Shown here: positions 25,999 to 35,245 of the stretch, in pieces
Position numbering within the stretch: the first letter of the stretch is position 1
Layout of the letters: each line of letters starts with the position of its first letter
DNA from: Bacteroidales bacterium
GTDB taxonomy: Bacteria; Bacteroidota; Bacteroidia; Bacteroidales; UBA10428
Assembly: GCA_035299085.1 (NCBI GenBank)
Contig: DATGXG010000002.1
Coordinates: 1-64,000, forward strand
Direction: 5' to 3'
DNA: 64,000 nucleotides
The notes under the pieces: model-generated
The model's input: the letters and a program-made list of their open reading frames with translations, nothing else
Told to the model about the DNA's origin: nothing
Database searches by the model: none
Program-made: the position numbers and the translations under genes

Positions 25999-27810
25999 TT
26001 ATCTTAGTTTCTGCTGAAGTGATGTAATAACCTTAATAGCATCATGATATAGCTGTTCTTTGTCAGTTTCGCCTGCTGAAAAGCCATACCTTGCCATTTC
26101 ACAGTGATCAATAATCCGGAATAACTGGTCGATCAGTTCATCGCTGACTGATCTGTTCATCAGGGAAGTCCGGGCATTATCTTTGGACAGAACAGAAACA
26201 GGGATGCTCAGTTTATCACTGATATAGCCCCAAAGTGCTCCAAGCATTTCTTCATAGAATGCGGCGCTATTTCCCTGCTTCAACAATGTTTCACATTTTC
26301 TTAACCTCTTTCTCGCATACTGGTCAGCCTTTCTCAACTTCATACCAATTATATCAGCGTGTTGAGCTGAAATTCTTTTTCGGATGAGTACCAGGACAAT
26401 GAATATGATAATTAACAGTACATAGGTCAGATAATACAATGCTGAAGTGGCGAGGTATGCCGACATGGTTTTGAGGGTGCCCTGTTTTGTTTTAATAAAC
26501 CGTATATCGCTGTTCAGCAGTTTAACATCCTCTTTATTTGTTCCTGGTGCCATTGTAATTAGTGAATCACCCTGCCCCTTCTCAACAGTTACCGTATAGG
26601 ATTCGGTTTTAATAGTTTTATACTGTCCTGCACGGGCATCGAAATAGGTAAATTCAACTCCAGGAATAGTATACTGCCCTGCCCTTTTGGGCATGATCAT
26701 GTACTCAAAGCTTTTTGAACCGGAAAGAGCATTGTCCATCTTCGTGTTAATTACCGGATCATATCGTTCCATGTCATAAGGAACATTCACCACCATATCG
26801 TTGATGAGTTTCAGGTTACCGGTTCCGGAAATGACAACTTTCAGAGTAAGCGGTTCATTGGAGGCTGTCACCGTATTATTGAGTGAAGAACTGATTTTAA
26901 ATAATCCTACCGCTCCTTTAAAAGTTGGAGGTGCATTGGGAGGAAGTGGCTTGACATTAATCTTTACAGGCTTGCTTTTAAGGGTAACGGGAATTTCCTG
27001 GATATCAGGAATTGAAAAATCATCGAAAAACGGATCCGCTACCCTGCGCCTTACTTCACGCCTCAGTGCTACGTCAAGATCAAAAGGTTCAACTGTCAGC
27101 TGGCCGGTTTTCTGCGGAATAATCAATACACGCCTGATCACACCGGTACCGAAAATATCACCGTTTACATTTTCACGCTCAAGGTTTCTCAGCGGCGGAG
27201 TTTCAATGGGTTCAGTAAAGAAGCCCGTAAAATCAGGTCCTTTAAAAGCCTGGTCAATACCGGCCAGATTTGTTTTCGTGTATATTTTAACTGTGGCCAT
27301 GATCTGTTCACCTATGTAAGCCTCTGTCTTATCAAGCAGAAGCTTTACAAACAAATCATTTTCGCTCACCTGCCCGTTCTGCCGGGTTCCGGAACCTCCT
27401 GTATTCTGAGCGGGGGCTGATGATGACGCTGAGGCCTTCAATACTTCAACTGTAATCGGGTTCGATTTATAAACCTTGTTCTTTACCTTGATTGATGCCG
27501 GGCTGATGGTGAATTTACCTTCTTTGACCGCTCTCAGAAAATAGGTATACTGATAACTCGATGTGGTTGTAATCTTGCCATTGATTGAAGATACACTCTG
27601 GCTATGACCCTGGCTTGGTCCACCCAAAAGTTGAAAGTCGCGTAAATCAGGCATTGCAAATGCCGCCATTTCCTCATTTGCACTAAAAATAAGGTTAAAC
27701 TGATCTCCTACTCGCAGCACATTTGGGGATGCCTCTGCAGAGAATTCAACATCCTGTGCCTTCAAAAATCCTGAAAAGATAAGTAATATGATAACCTGTA
27801 ATGTACGCAT
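25999..27810 (-). CDS. batD: BatD protein
   Basis: A 603-residue envelope protein: signal peptide (1-18), a long beta-rich periplasmic region with BatD/oxygen-tolerance repeats (about 20-430), one membrane helix (about 445-470) and a cytoplasmic helical tail ending QLYHDAIKVITSLQQKLR. Members sit with von Willebrand proteins BatA and BatB. The gene starts 17 bases after the batC stop and ends five bases before batE. Confidence 0.93.
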   Translation of the reverse strand: MRTLQVIILLIFSGFLKAQDVEFSAEASPNVLRVGDQFNLIFSANEEMAAFAMPDLRDFQLLGGPSQGHSQSVSSINGKITTTSSYQYTYFLRAVKEGKFTISPASIKVKNKVYKSNPITVEVLKASASSSAPAQNTGGSGTRQNGQVSENDLFVKLLLDKTEAYIGEQIMATVKIYTKTNLAGIDQAFKGPDFTGFFTEPIETPPLRNLERENVNGDIFGTGVIRRVLIIPQKTGQLTVEPFDLDVALRREVRRRVADPFFDDFSIPDIQEIPVTLKSKPVKINVKPLPPNAPPTFKGAVGLFKISSSLNNTVTASNEPLTLKVVISGTGNLKLINDMVVNVPYDMERYDPVINTKMDNALSGSKSFEYMIMPKRAGQYTIPGVEFTYFDARAGQYKTIKTESYTVTVEKGQGDSLITMAPGTNKEDVKLLNSDIRFIKTKQGTLKTMSAYLATSALYYLTYVLLIIIFIVLVLIRKRISAQHADIIGMKLRKADQYARKRLRKCETLLKQGNSAAFYEEMLGALWGYISDKLSIPVSVLSKDNARTSLMNRSVSDELIDQLFRIIDHCEMARYGFSAGETDKEQLYHDAIKVITSLQQKLR

Positions 27811-27827
27811 GTTTAATTCCTGTTGTC

Positions 27828-28571
27828 TTACCAGTTTTTATCCAAAGGTGTTTTATGAATTTTTTCTTTCTTTTCCTGTACTTTTTGCATAACCTGTTTT
27901 TCTTCGTTCTCAAGGGCTTGCAGAATCCGTTCGGCATCTTCAGGAGAAATCTGGCCTTTAACTGATTGAGGCTGGCGGTTTTCTGCGTCCTGCTGCTCTT
28001 GCTGTTGCTGCTGTTCCGGGTTATCTTTCTGACTATCCTGATTGTCGTTTTTTTGATCCTTCTGGTCCTTTTGCTGCGGCTGGTTTTCCTGGTTCTGCTT
28101 ATTTTCCTTGTTATTCTGATTTTGTTGCTGCTTTTGTTGCTGCTGCTGATTCTGAAGCATTTTCATTGCCAGCTGCAGGTTATGTTTTGCATCTACATCA
28201 TGCGGATTCTTTCGCAGGGCATTTTTATAGGCATCAACACTCTCACTGTATTTTTTACTCTGAAACATAGTGTTACCAAGGTTGTAATAATACCTGGAAG
28301 CATCACTTGCATTTTTCTTTTTTTCAATAAGGGATGAGTATCTTCCTGCTGCCGCATCATACTGATTTTGTTTGTAAAGCGAATTTCCCAGGTTATAATC
28401 AGCCCTGAATGAAGCCGGATCTTTTTCAAGCGCTCTCCTGTATTCAACCTCTGCCTGCTGATATTTGCCATCTTTATAATCGCTGTTTCCCTTACGGACG
28501 TACTTTTTGCCCTGTTGTGAATACCCGCTCACAGCAAATAAGACAAGTAATATAAAAACGAAACCCCTCAT
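27828..28571 (-). CDS. batC: BatC: TPR protein with a Gln/Asn-rich region
   Basis: Signal peptide (1-19), three TPRs (about 20-135) and a low-complexity Gln/Asn/Lys/Asp stretch (about 140-202), followed by a conserved acidic helix (ISPEDAERILQALENEEKQV) that recurs in BatC proteins. The ATG overlaps the batB stop by four bases. The Gln tract is encoded by mixed CAG and CAA codons, so a simple slippage tract is unlikely. Confidence 0.92.
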   Translation of the reverse strand: MRGFVFILLVLFAVSGYSQQGKKYVRKGNSDYKDGKYQQAEVEYRRALEKDPASFRADYNLGNSLYKQNQYDAAAGRYSSLIEKKKNASDASRYYYNLGNTMFQSKKYSESVDAYKNALRKNPHDVDAKHNLQLAMKMLQNQQQQQKQQQNQNNKENKQNQENQPQQKDQKDQKNDNQDSQKDNPEQQQQQEQQDAENRQPQSVKGQISPEDAERILQALENEEKQVMQKVQEKKEKIHKTPLDKNW

Positions 28572-29617
28572 AGCGAATTCCTTGAAACATCAAAAATCTT
28601 AAAATTCTTCAACCATTTATTCTTTCTTCCCAGGATCACAAATTCAACAACGAGCAAAACAAGAACAATCCATAATACACCCTGGAACTGCTGTTCATAT
28701 TCGGAATACTCCGTCAGTTCTGCACCTGCTTTATCGAGTTTATTTAAATCGGCCATCAGGGTATTGAGTCCCAGGTCAACTGAAGTTGCTCTGTAATATT
28801 TGCCCTTTCCGTCACGGGCTATATCTTTCAGCATTTGCTCATTTAACCGGGTAATAATAAAATTTCCGTCTTTGTCGCGTTTAAAATCCCTCGAAAATGA
28901 ATTGTTATCAGGATCCGGTATTCTGACACCTTCTTCTGAACCCATTCCAACTGTATATATTCGGATTCCCTTGTCGACGGCTTTTTGACATGCCTGTTCA
29001 ACACCGCCTTCATGGTTTTCGCCATCACTAATAATCACAATGGCTTTACCGGCTTTCGACTGCGGATTAAACGATCGGATACCAAGATCTATTGCATCAG
29101 CTATAGCCGTTCCCTGTTTGGAGATCATCTGGGTATTTATTCCTGAAAGAAAAATCTTTGCCGACAGGTAATCGTTAGTAATCGGAATTTGGGTGTAGGC
29201 TTCACCGGCAAATACTATAAGCCCGATACGGTCATTCTGTAACCTGTCGAGCATTCTTGAAAGCTCATGCTTTGCACGTTCAAGCCTGTTTGGTTTTATA
29301 TCCTCGGCCAGCATGCTGTTTGATACATCAAGGGCAACGATCACATCCACACCCTCGTGTTTTACCTGGGTAAGCTTTGAGCCGAAACGGGGACCTGCCA
29401 GGGCTATAATGATTAATGACACTGCTGCAAGAAGAAGGATAAACTTCAGATTGTTCCGAAATGATGAATAATCCGGAATCAGCACTCCAATCACTTCCGG
29501 ATTACCCAGCTTTTTAAGGTCCTTCCTGCGACGGAACTGGTAATAAAGGTACATCCCCGCCAATACCGGCAGAATCAATAATAAGAGAAGATATATTTTA
29601 TGTTCAAAATTAAACAT
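28568..29617 (-). CDS. batB: BatB: von Willebrand factor A-domain membrane protein
   Basis: Two N-terminal membrane helices (8-27 and 58-76), a vWA domain (about 90-290) with MIDAS D97-V-S99-N-S101 and a further SDGENH loop, and a C-terminal membrane helix (about 310-330). Predicted to bind metal and protein partners of the Bat complex. It starts ten bases after the batA stop. Confidence 0.94.
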   Translation of the reverse strand: MFNFEHKIYLLLLLILPVLAGMYLYYQFRRRKDLKKLGNPEVIGVLIPDYSSFRNNLKFILLLAAVSLIIIALAGPRFGSKLTQVKHEGVDVIVALDVSNSMLAEDIKPNRLERAKHELSRMLDRLQNDRIGLIVFAGEAYTQIPITNDYLSAKIFLSGINTQMISKQGTAIADAIDLGIRSFNPQSKAGKAIVIISDGENHEGGVEQACQKAVDKGIRIYTVGMGSEEGVRIPDPDNNSFSRDFKRDKDGNFIITRLNEQMLKDIARDGKGKYYRATSVDLGLNTLMADLNKLDKAGAELTEYSEYEQQFQGVLWIVLVLLVVEFVILGRKNKWLKNFKIFDVSRNSL

Positions 29618-29627
29618 TGCCTTTTCG

Positions 29628-30626
29628 TTATGTTACTGATCTTAAAACAGTATACCGCATTAATATCTCAAGAAGCAGGAATAACAGTGCGCCGGCAGCA
29701 AAAATCCCGAATTCTTCATGTTTCCTGGAATATTGCTTAACGTCAATTTTTGATTTTTCAAGTTTATCAATCTCGCCATAAATATCTTTCAGTTTCTGAT
29801 TATTGGTTGCCCTGAAATAAGCTCCGTTTGTCATTGCAGATATCTGCCTCAGCATGGGCTCATCAATGTCAACTTCCATCTGCTGATATACGGTTCTTCC
29901 CCAGGGATCAACCATGGGAAAAGGCGCTGTTCCTATAGTTCCCACACCAATTGTATATACTCTCACACCAAATGTTTTGGCAATTTCAGCCGCTGTTATA
30001 GGATCAACAGATCCGGCGTTATTTACGCCGTCCGTAACCAGGATTACAACCCGGCTTTTAGCATTGCTGTCTTTGAGTCTTTTAACTGCATTTGCCAATC
30101 CGAGGCCGATTGCAGTAGACTGATCATCAATAACACCCACATTTATCTGGTGAAGCAAATTAAGCAATACACCATGGTCCGTTGTAAGTGGGCATTGTGT
30201 AAAACTTTCTCCACCAAAAACAACCAGGCCGATGCGGTCAGAAGGCCGGCCGGAAATAAATTCGGAGGCCACATCCTTGGAAGCTTCAATCCGGTTTGGT
30301 GAAAAATCGCCTGCCAGCATACTTCCCGAAATATCGAGTGCCAGCATGATGTCAATTCCCTGAACCGTTTCGTCCTGCCAGCGGTTGGTACTTTGCGGCC
30401 TGGCAAGGGCAATGATAAGTAGCATAAATACAAGCATCCTGAAAATAAAAGGAATGTGCCTCAGGTAAATCCGTATTGTTTTCTTTATTCCGGCAATTTG
30501 TGATACACCCGGCATTTGCATTTCAGCCTGTACCATCCTGTGCCTGTAGATATACCAGGCTATTGCCGGTACAACCAGCAACAACAGGTATAATATCTTT
30601 GGATTGGCGAATTCTATGTTATACAT
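29628..30626 (-). CDS. batA: BatA: von Willebrand factor A-domain membrane protein
   Basis: Same architecture as BatB: N-terminal helices (10-26 and 58-76), vWA domain with MIDAS D98-I-S100-G-S102 and VTDGVNNAGS, and a C-terminal helix (about 308-328). BatA and BatB are paralogues with different loops. The gene starts one base after the stop of the 308-residue protein gene. Confidence 0.94.
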   Translation of the reverse strand: MYNIEFANPKILYLLLLVVPAIAWYIYRHRMVQAEMQMPGVSQIAGIKKTIRIYLRHIPFIFRMLVFMLLIIALARPQSTNRWQDETVQGIDIMLALDISGSMLAGDFSPNRIEASKDVASEFISGRPSDRIGLVVFGGESFTQCPLTTDHGVLLNLLHQINVGVIDDQSTAIGLGLANAVKRLKDSNAKSRVVILVTDGVNNAGSVDPITAAEIAKTFGVRVYTIGVGTIGTAPFPMVDPWGRTVYQQMEVDIDEPMLRQISAMTNGAYFRATNNQKLKDIYGEIDKLEKSKIDVKQYSRKHEEFGIFAAGALLFLLLEILMRYTVLRSVT

Positions 30627-30627
30627 A

Positions 30628-31554
30628 TCAGGATGGTTTATTTTCAGCCGAGGTTTCCTTTACAAATTCAATTGATTCCTCAACCTGCATGGCATTTTGT
30701 TCGGGATCAGGAATAACCTTGGCAAATTTCACATAATCTGCCAGCCGCAAAATGGCTTCGAGTTTCTTCGTTTCGTGCGTGTCTATCTTTTTTGACCGGA
30801 ATGTATCCACAATTTCATCTGTCGTTTGCTCCATCGCCGCCATATCATATTGTCTTTCGATATAAGCCCTGAGTATCTCAGAAATACGGATATGGAAATA
30901 CTTTATCCTGTTATTCAGCCATGGCTTTTCATTCTGCAGCTTTTCCAGATCACGCAAAGCTATTATACTGGCTGGTTCCTGAATCACCTGGTGGTGATAG
31001 AATACCGGCTCTTTTTTCTTTCTTTTTTTCAGCCACCGGATCAAAAGCCATGTGGCCAGAGCCAGTATAAATAAACCCAGAGCAAATGGAGCTACTTCCC
31101 TGATACCGATGGGTTCCCTGTAGATTCCCTTGATATCCCTGATCGTTGAATCGGCTTTTACAGAAAGCATCTGAAAACCTACCGGCAATGTCGACAGAGT
31201 GTCTTTCCGGTTATCTGAAGAAACAGCGAAGGGTAAAGCAGGAATTTCAAAGTACCCGGTATCAAAAACCGTGATAACCACCTCCTGGGACAGTGATAAG
31301 CCATCCGGGTTTTTTGAAGTATCAATTTTGGATTTTGAGATGATCTCAATCTGCTTATTTATTGTATCCTTCAGAACAGGAAAGGTGATATTCCATGATC
31401 CTGCCGGTTTGCTGACAACCAGTTTAAGTTTCAGCTGGTCGCCTATCAACGCCTTATTGGTATCGAGAAGAGCTCTTACGGCAACCTCCTGGTTGAATAC
31501 AAAACCCGGATACAGGGCCAAAAGAATGAATATAAAAAAACTTCTTATTTTCAT
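30628..31554 (-). CDS. Bat-operon membrane protein of unknown function
   Basis: Signal peptide (1-21), a beta-rich extracytoplasmic region (about 22-150), one membrane helix (about 156-175) followed by a basic KKRKKK stop-transfer signal, and a helical cytoplasmic tail (180-308). The layout resembles a shortened BatD, and this protein occupies the same place as other BatD/DUF4381-like proteins in Bacteroidota bat operons. It overlaps the DUF58 gene by four bases. No enzyme motif is seen. Confidence 0.82.
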   Translation of the reverse strand: MKIRSFFIFILLALYPGFVFNQEVAVRALLDTNKALIGDQLKLKLVVSKPAGSWNITFPVLKDTINKQIEIISKSKIDTSKNPDGLSLSQEVVITVFDTGYFEIPALPFAVSSDNRKDTLSTLPVGFQMLSVKADSTIRDIKGIYREPIGIREVAPFALGLFILALATWLLIRWLKKRKKKEPVFYHHQVIQEPASIIALRDLEKLQNEKPWLNNRIKYFHIRISEILRAYIERQYDMAAMEQTTDEIVDTFRSKKIDTHETKKLEAILRLADYVKFAKVIPDPEQNAMQVEESIEFVKETSAENKPS

Positions 31555-32429
31555 TTTGCCCTTTTATTAAACAACCGCATTAATGGTTTAACATAATCCT
31601 CATGAGCGGCTATTTTGGCAAAGTCCACTCCGTTCTTTTGCAACAAATCCACAGTGTCTTCCTGTTTTTTTAAATAATTTTCTCGGTAAGCATTCCTCAC
31701 CGAAACACTGGATGTGTCAAGCCATGCCAAATCACCCGTTTCAGCATCTTTCACTTTAATTAACCCGACGGATGGAATTTCCTGTTCTCTCACATCATAT
31801 ACCCACAAACCGACAAGGTCATGTTTCCTTGCTGCAATTTTGAGTGCATCATCATAATTGTCATCTAAAAAGTCGGTAATCAGGAATGCCGTACTGCGTT
31901 TCTTGATCACATTCACAAGGTAACGCAACGGTATGGTAACATTGGTTTTGCGACTTTTTGGTCTGAAATCGATTAATTCACGGATAATCCTCAGGATATG
32001 CTGACGGCCTTTTTTAGGAGGGATGAACCGTTCGATTTTGTCAGAAAACATGATTACGCCTACTTTATCGTTATTCTGAATTGCGGAGAAAGATAATACT
32101 GCAGCTATTTCAGTAATCATCGCGGCTTTCAGTCTTGTCTGCGTTCCGAATTCTCCCGATCCGCTTACGTCAATCAGAAGCATAACGGTTAATTCCCGTT
32201 CTTCCTCGAAAACTTTTATATAAGGGTGATTAAACCGGGCCGTTACGTTCCAGTCAACACTTCTGAAATCGTCTCCATACTGGTATTCTCTTACCTCACT
32301 GAAAGCCATCCCCCTGCCCTTGAAAGCTGAATGATATTCACCGGCAAAAATCTGGCGTGACAGCCCTCTTGTTTTAATTTCAATCTTTCTGACCCGTTTC
32401 AGTAATTCAGTGGTTTCCATTGCTTCCAT
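31551..32429 (-). CDS. DUF58 von Willebrand-like protein
   Basis: A 292-residue soluble protein with the DUF58 signature GRGMAFSEVREYQYGDDFRSVDWNVTARF and a vWA-like MIDAS (LIDVSGSGEFG). Genes of this family almost always follow moxR and are thought to present a partner to the MoxR ATPase. It starts directly after the stop of the 139-residue exported protein gene. Confidence 0.94.
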   Translation of the reverse strand: MEAMETTELLKRVRKIEIKTRGLSRQIFAGEYHSAFKGRGMAFSEVREYQYGDDFRSVDWNVTARFNHPYIKVFEEERELTVMLLIDVSGSGEFGTQTRLKAAMITEIAAVLSFSAIQNNDKVGVIMFSDKIERFIPPKKGRQHILRIIRELIDFRPKSRKTNVTIPLRYLVNVIKKRSTAFLITDFLDDNYDDALKIAARKHDLVGLWVYDVREQEIPSVGLIKVKDAETGDLAWLDTSSVSVRNAYRENYLKKQEDTVDLLQKNGVDFAKIAAHEDYVKPLMRLFNKRAK

Positions 32430-32846
32430 CTAGTTCTTCCTGAATGTAACCGTAAAATACCATTCCTCCTCTTCGAGCTTCACTGAAAAATTTTGTCCTT
32501 TATCATTAAATGACCAGGTGTTAGTTCCTGATTTTTTGTATTTCTTATTCAGCATATCAACCATGTCATTTATGTTTGAATAATCCGACATCCAGCGAAC
32601 ATAAGTACATATGTTCTTTTCTGTAAGAAAAAACAGGATCGTCTGCTCACTGATTTTATCTACATACTTAAGGTACTTATAGGTATGGTTCACCGCATTT
32701 TTATCGATCTTGAAATCGGGATTAGTTTGCTTCAGAACGGCAGCAATCTGATCGGGATTCATACCAATGAAATTCTGGGATGAGCAGATACCTGTAAGTG
32801 CAAAAAGCAATAATACCGGTAGGATGTATTTTACACTGGGATGCAT
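32430..32846 (-). CDS. Small exported protein between moxR and the DUF58 gene
   Basis: Signal peptide (residues 1-22 from the ATG at 32846: LPVLLLFALTGICSSQ). About 115 mature residues look alpha/beta, with a C-terminal strand pattern (FSVKLEEEEWYFTVTFRKN). I recognise no family. It is wedged between moxR (four-base gap) and DUF58 (no gap), which are normally adjacent. The longer frame from 32864 would overlap moxR, so I use the inner ATG, which gives a proper signal peptide. Confidence 0.75.
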   Translation of the reverse strand: MHPSVKYILPVLLLFALTGICSSQNFIGMNPDQIAAVLKQTNPDFKIDKNAVNHTYKYLKYVDKISEQTILFFLTEKNICTYVRWMSDYSNINDMVDMLNKKYKKSGTNTWSFNDKGQNFSVKLEEEEWYFTVTFRKN

Positions 32847-32850
32847 AGGA

Positions 32851-33849
32851 TCACGGAACCTCAATATTATTTAATATTTCAGTTATAATATCTTCTGTTG
32901 AGACATTCTCAGCTTCTGCTTCATAGGTAAGGCCGATGCGATGCCTTAGCACATCATGGCACACTGCCCTTACATCTTCGGGAATTACAAATCCCCTGTG
33001 CTTAATAAAAGCGTAAGCTTTGGCTGATTTGGCTATATTAATACTTGCTCTTGGGGAGGCTCCGTAATGAATCATGTTTTTAAACTGCTGCAAATGATAA
33101 TCAGCAGGAAAACGGGTAGCAAAAACAATATCGAGTATATACTGCTCGATTTTTTCATCCATATAAACTTCCTTCACGGTTTCCCTGGACCTGAGGATAT
33201 CATCAGTTGTTAGAATGGTATCCGGAGAAGGGAAGCTTTTTGCAATGTTTTCACGCATAATCATCCGCTCTTCTTCCTTAGCCGGGTAAGTGATGACCAA
33301 TTTAAGAAGGAACCTGTCGACCTGGGCTTCAGGCAAAGGATAGGTACCTTCCTGTTCAATCGGGTTCTGGGTGGCAAGGACCATAAAAGGTTTCGGCAGT
33401 TCAAACGACTGGCTGCCGATTGTAACCTGCTTCTCCTGCATGGCCTCAAGCAAAGCACTTTGTACTTTGGCCGGCGAACGGTTGATTTCATCAGCCAGGA
33501 TAAAATTGGCGAAAATAGGTCCTTTTCTAACCTGGAATTCTTCTTTTTTCTGGCTGTAGATCATGGTCCCTATAAGATCGGCAGGTAGCAGGTCAGGTGT
33601 AAACTGAATGCGGCTGAATGCTGCATTCACAGTGTGAGCCAGGGTATTGATTGCAAGTGTTTTTGCCAGACCTGGAACGCCTTCCAGTAAAACGTGCCCG
33701 TCAGAAAGCAAGCCGATGAGCAAACCGTCAATCAAATGCTTTTGCCCAACAATAACTTTTCTGATTTCCTGATTGATTCTCTCGATGAAAGCGCTTTCAC
33801 GTTCAATCTTTTCATTCAATTCCTTAATCTGGATAGAAATATCCGCCAT
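32851..33849 (-). CDS. moxR: MoxR-family AAA+ ATPase
   Basis: Walker A GVPGLAKT (57-64), Walker B ILADEINR (117-124), sensor 1 ATQNP in LATQNPIEQEGTYPLPEAQ, and the C-terminal lid (ATRFPADYHLQQFKNMIHYGASPRASIN). MoxR ATPases act as chaperones that assemble or activate vWA-containing partner proteins, here DUF58, BatA and BatB. The length of 332 aa is typical. It is the first gene of the nine-gene operon running to batE. Confidence 0.97.
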   Translation of the reverse strand: MADISIQIKELNEKIERESAFIERINQEIRKVIVGQKHLIDGLLIGLLSDGHVLLEGVPGLAKTLAINTLAHTVNAAFSRIQFTPDLLPADLIGTMIYSQKKEEFQVRKGPIFANFILADEINRSPAKVQSALLEAMQEKQVTIGSQSFELPKPFMVLATQNPIEQEGTYPLPEAQVDRFLLKLVITYPAKEEERMIMRENIAKSFPSPDTILTTDDILRSRETVKEVYMDEKIEQYILDIVFATRFPADYHLQQFKNMIHYGASPRASINIAKSAKAYAFIKHRGFVIPEDVRAVCHDVLRHRIGLTYEAEAENVSTEDIITEILNNIEVP

Positions 33850-34170
33850 AATTCAAACAGTTTGTATTAATTTTTCCTTTTTACGTGTTTTGCTGAAGTT
33901 GCTTTTCTCTTCGCAAACACCCTGAAATCATTGCGAAAGTAACAATTTTTGAACCACTGCCTGATTTTTCAAGGGTTAAAGTATGTTAAATAATTGAATA
34001 TCTGAATTATAGCTTCTGTTAAAAATTGTTAAAGATATTGATAAAAAAATTAGACGATTTACGATTTCAGATTTACGATTACAGAGCCGTATTAAGAGGG
34101 ATTTTCGTCAATCGTAAATCGCTAAATCGTAAATTGCTTAAATTTCTTATTTTTGAATAAATGCGACAGG
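33850..34170. other. Intergenic region between moxR and truA
   Basis: Divergent promoter region. On the minus strand TACTTTCG (33934-33941) is a variant -7 box for moxR. On the plus strand TATTTTTG (34148-34155) is the truA -7 box. Between them an imperfect inverted repeat of ATTTACGATTT units (34057-34080 and 34110-34134) could form a long hairpin. No coding sequence is seen. Confidence 0.65.
34057..34134. repeat. Imperfect inverted repeat of ATTTACGATT units
   Basis: Left arm ATTTACGATTT-CAG-ATTTACGATT (34057-34080) faces AATCGTAAAT-CGCT-AAATCGTAAAT (34110-34134). Each arm is itself a direct repeat. The intervening loop is 29 bases. Confidence 0.8.
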
Positions 34171-34920
34171 ATGCCCAGGTATTTTATTGAATTGTCATTT
34201 AAGGGAACCCGCTACCATGGCTGGCAGATTCAACCTAATGCCAATACAGTGCAGGCGGAACTTGAAAAAGGACTGGCGACGCTTACCGGTCAGCCTGTTG
34301 AAACAACGGGAGCCGGCAGAACAGATGCAGGAGTTCACGGCCATAATTACGTTGCCCACTTTGACTGTGACTTGAAACTCCCCGAAGCTGATCTTACCTA
34401 TAAATTGAATGCCATACTTCCCCCTGATATCGCAATACATTCGATTTTCAAGGTGAATCCGGATGCACATGCGCGGTTTACGGCAATTTCGCGAAGTTAT
34501 AAATACAGGCTGACCCGGTTAAAAGATCCCTTTTACCCTGATATCAGCCTCTTTTATCCTTTTAGCCTCAATGTCTGCCTTATGAATGAGGTAGCCGCCA
34601 CTTTAAAAAATTATACTGATTTCACCAGTTTCAGCAAACTTCACAGCGACGTAAAAACGAATAACTGCAAAATAGTTGAGGCAGAATGGGGTGAAGAAGA
34701 AAACTACCTGGTTTTTAATATAAAAGCCGATCGCTTTTTACGAAACATGGTCCGGTCAATAGTCGGAACTCTTCTGGATATAGGTCGTGGCAAGCTGGAC
34801 TCTTGTCAACTTGAAAAGATAATTAACGGCAGGAACCGGAGCCTTGCCGGTCCTTCCGTTCCGGCACACGGTCTGATGCTTTGGGCTATTGAGTATCCTC
34901 CCGGAATAAGAGCTGTTTGA
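34171..34920 (+). CDS. truA: tRNA pseudouridine(38-40) synthase
   Basis: Isomerises uridines 38-40 in the anticodon stem-loop of tRNAs. Catalytic Asp52 lies in TTGAGRTDAGVHG. RYHGWQIQPNANTVQAELE at the N-terminus and FLRNMVRSIVGTLLDIGRG near the C-terminus are family hallmarks. I use the ATG at 34171 (MPRYFIELSFKG, 249 aa), since the upstream TTG at 34153 is part of the promoter box. The stop codon is the first unit of a GCYGTTTGA tandem array. Confidence 0.96.
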   Translation: MPRYFIELSFKGTRYHGWQIQPNANTVQAELEKGLATLTGQPVETTGAGRTDAGVHGHNYVAHFDCDLKLPEADLTYKLNAILPPDIAIHSIFKVNPDAHARFTAISRSYKYRLTRLKDPFYPDISLFYPFSLNVCLMNEVAATLKNYTDFTSFSKLHSDVKTNNCKIVEAEWGEEENYLVFNIKADRFLRNMVRSIVGTLLDIGRGKLDSCQLEKIINGRNRSLAGPSVPAHGLMLWAIEYPPGIRAV

Positions 34921-35108
34921 GCGCTTTGCTGTTTGAAGGCTTCGCCGTTTGACGCTTCGCTGTTTGAAGGATCGCCGTTTGACGCTTCGCCGTTTGAAGG
35001 CTTCGCCGTTTGACGTTGCGCTGTTTGAAGGCTTCGCCGTTTGACGCTGCGCTGTTTGAAGGCTTCGCCGTTTGACGCTGCGCTGTTTGATGCTTCGCCG
35101 TTTGAACT
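34912..35108 (+). repeat. GCYGTTTGA tandem array (alternating 15/16-bp units)
   Basis: Thirteen copies of GCTGTTTGA or GCCGTTTGA, each followed by AGGCTTC or CGCTTC/CGCTGC, alternate as 16- and 15-base units to give a 31-base dimer. The first copy is the last three codons of truA (GCT GTT TGA). There are no spacers, so it is not a CRISPR, and the 31-base period is not compatible with coding. Confidence 0.9.
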
Positions 35109-35118
35109 AATTAAACTT

Positions 35119-35180
35119 CTTTTTCAAACTCTTTTCCAAACTCTTTTTCAAACTCTTTTTCAAACTCTTTTTCAAACTCA
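35119..35180 (+). repeat. 12-bp tandem array CTTTTTCAAACT
   Basis: Five near-perfect copies of a 12-base unit, one with a single T-to-C change. The core TCAAAC is the reverse complement of the GTTTGA core in the array just upstream. No coding content. Confidence 0.9.
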
Positions 35181-35245
35181 ATACAAACTGGAACTATTTC
35201 AAATTTTGGTCGTATAAAATAGTGTCTGAAAAATTTTAACCGGAA

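Noticed and set aside
27966..28337. Leucine-rich plus-strand frame resembling a membrane protein
   Set aside because: It is the reverse complement of the BatC Gln-rich tract, which gives Leu codons.
34912..35108. Possible CRISPR array after truA
   Set aside because: Units are contiguous with alternating 15/16-base length and no unique spacers; no cas genes nearby.
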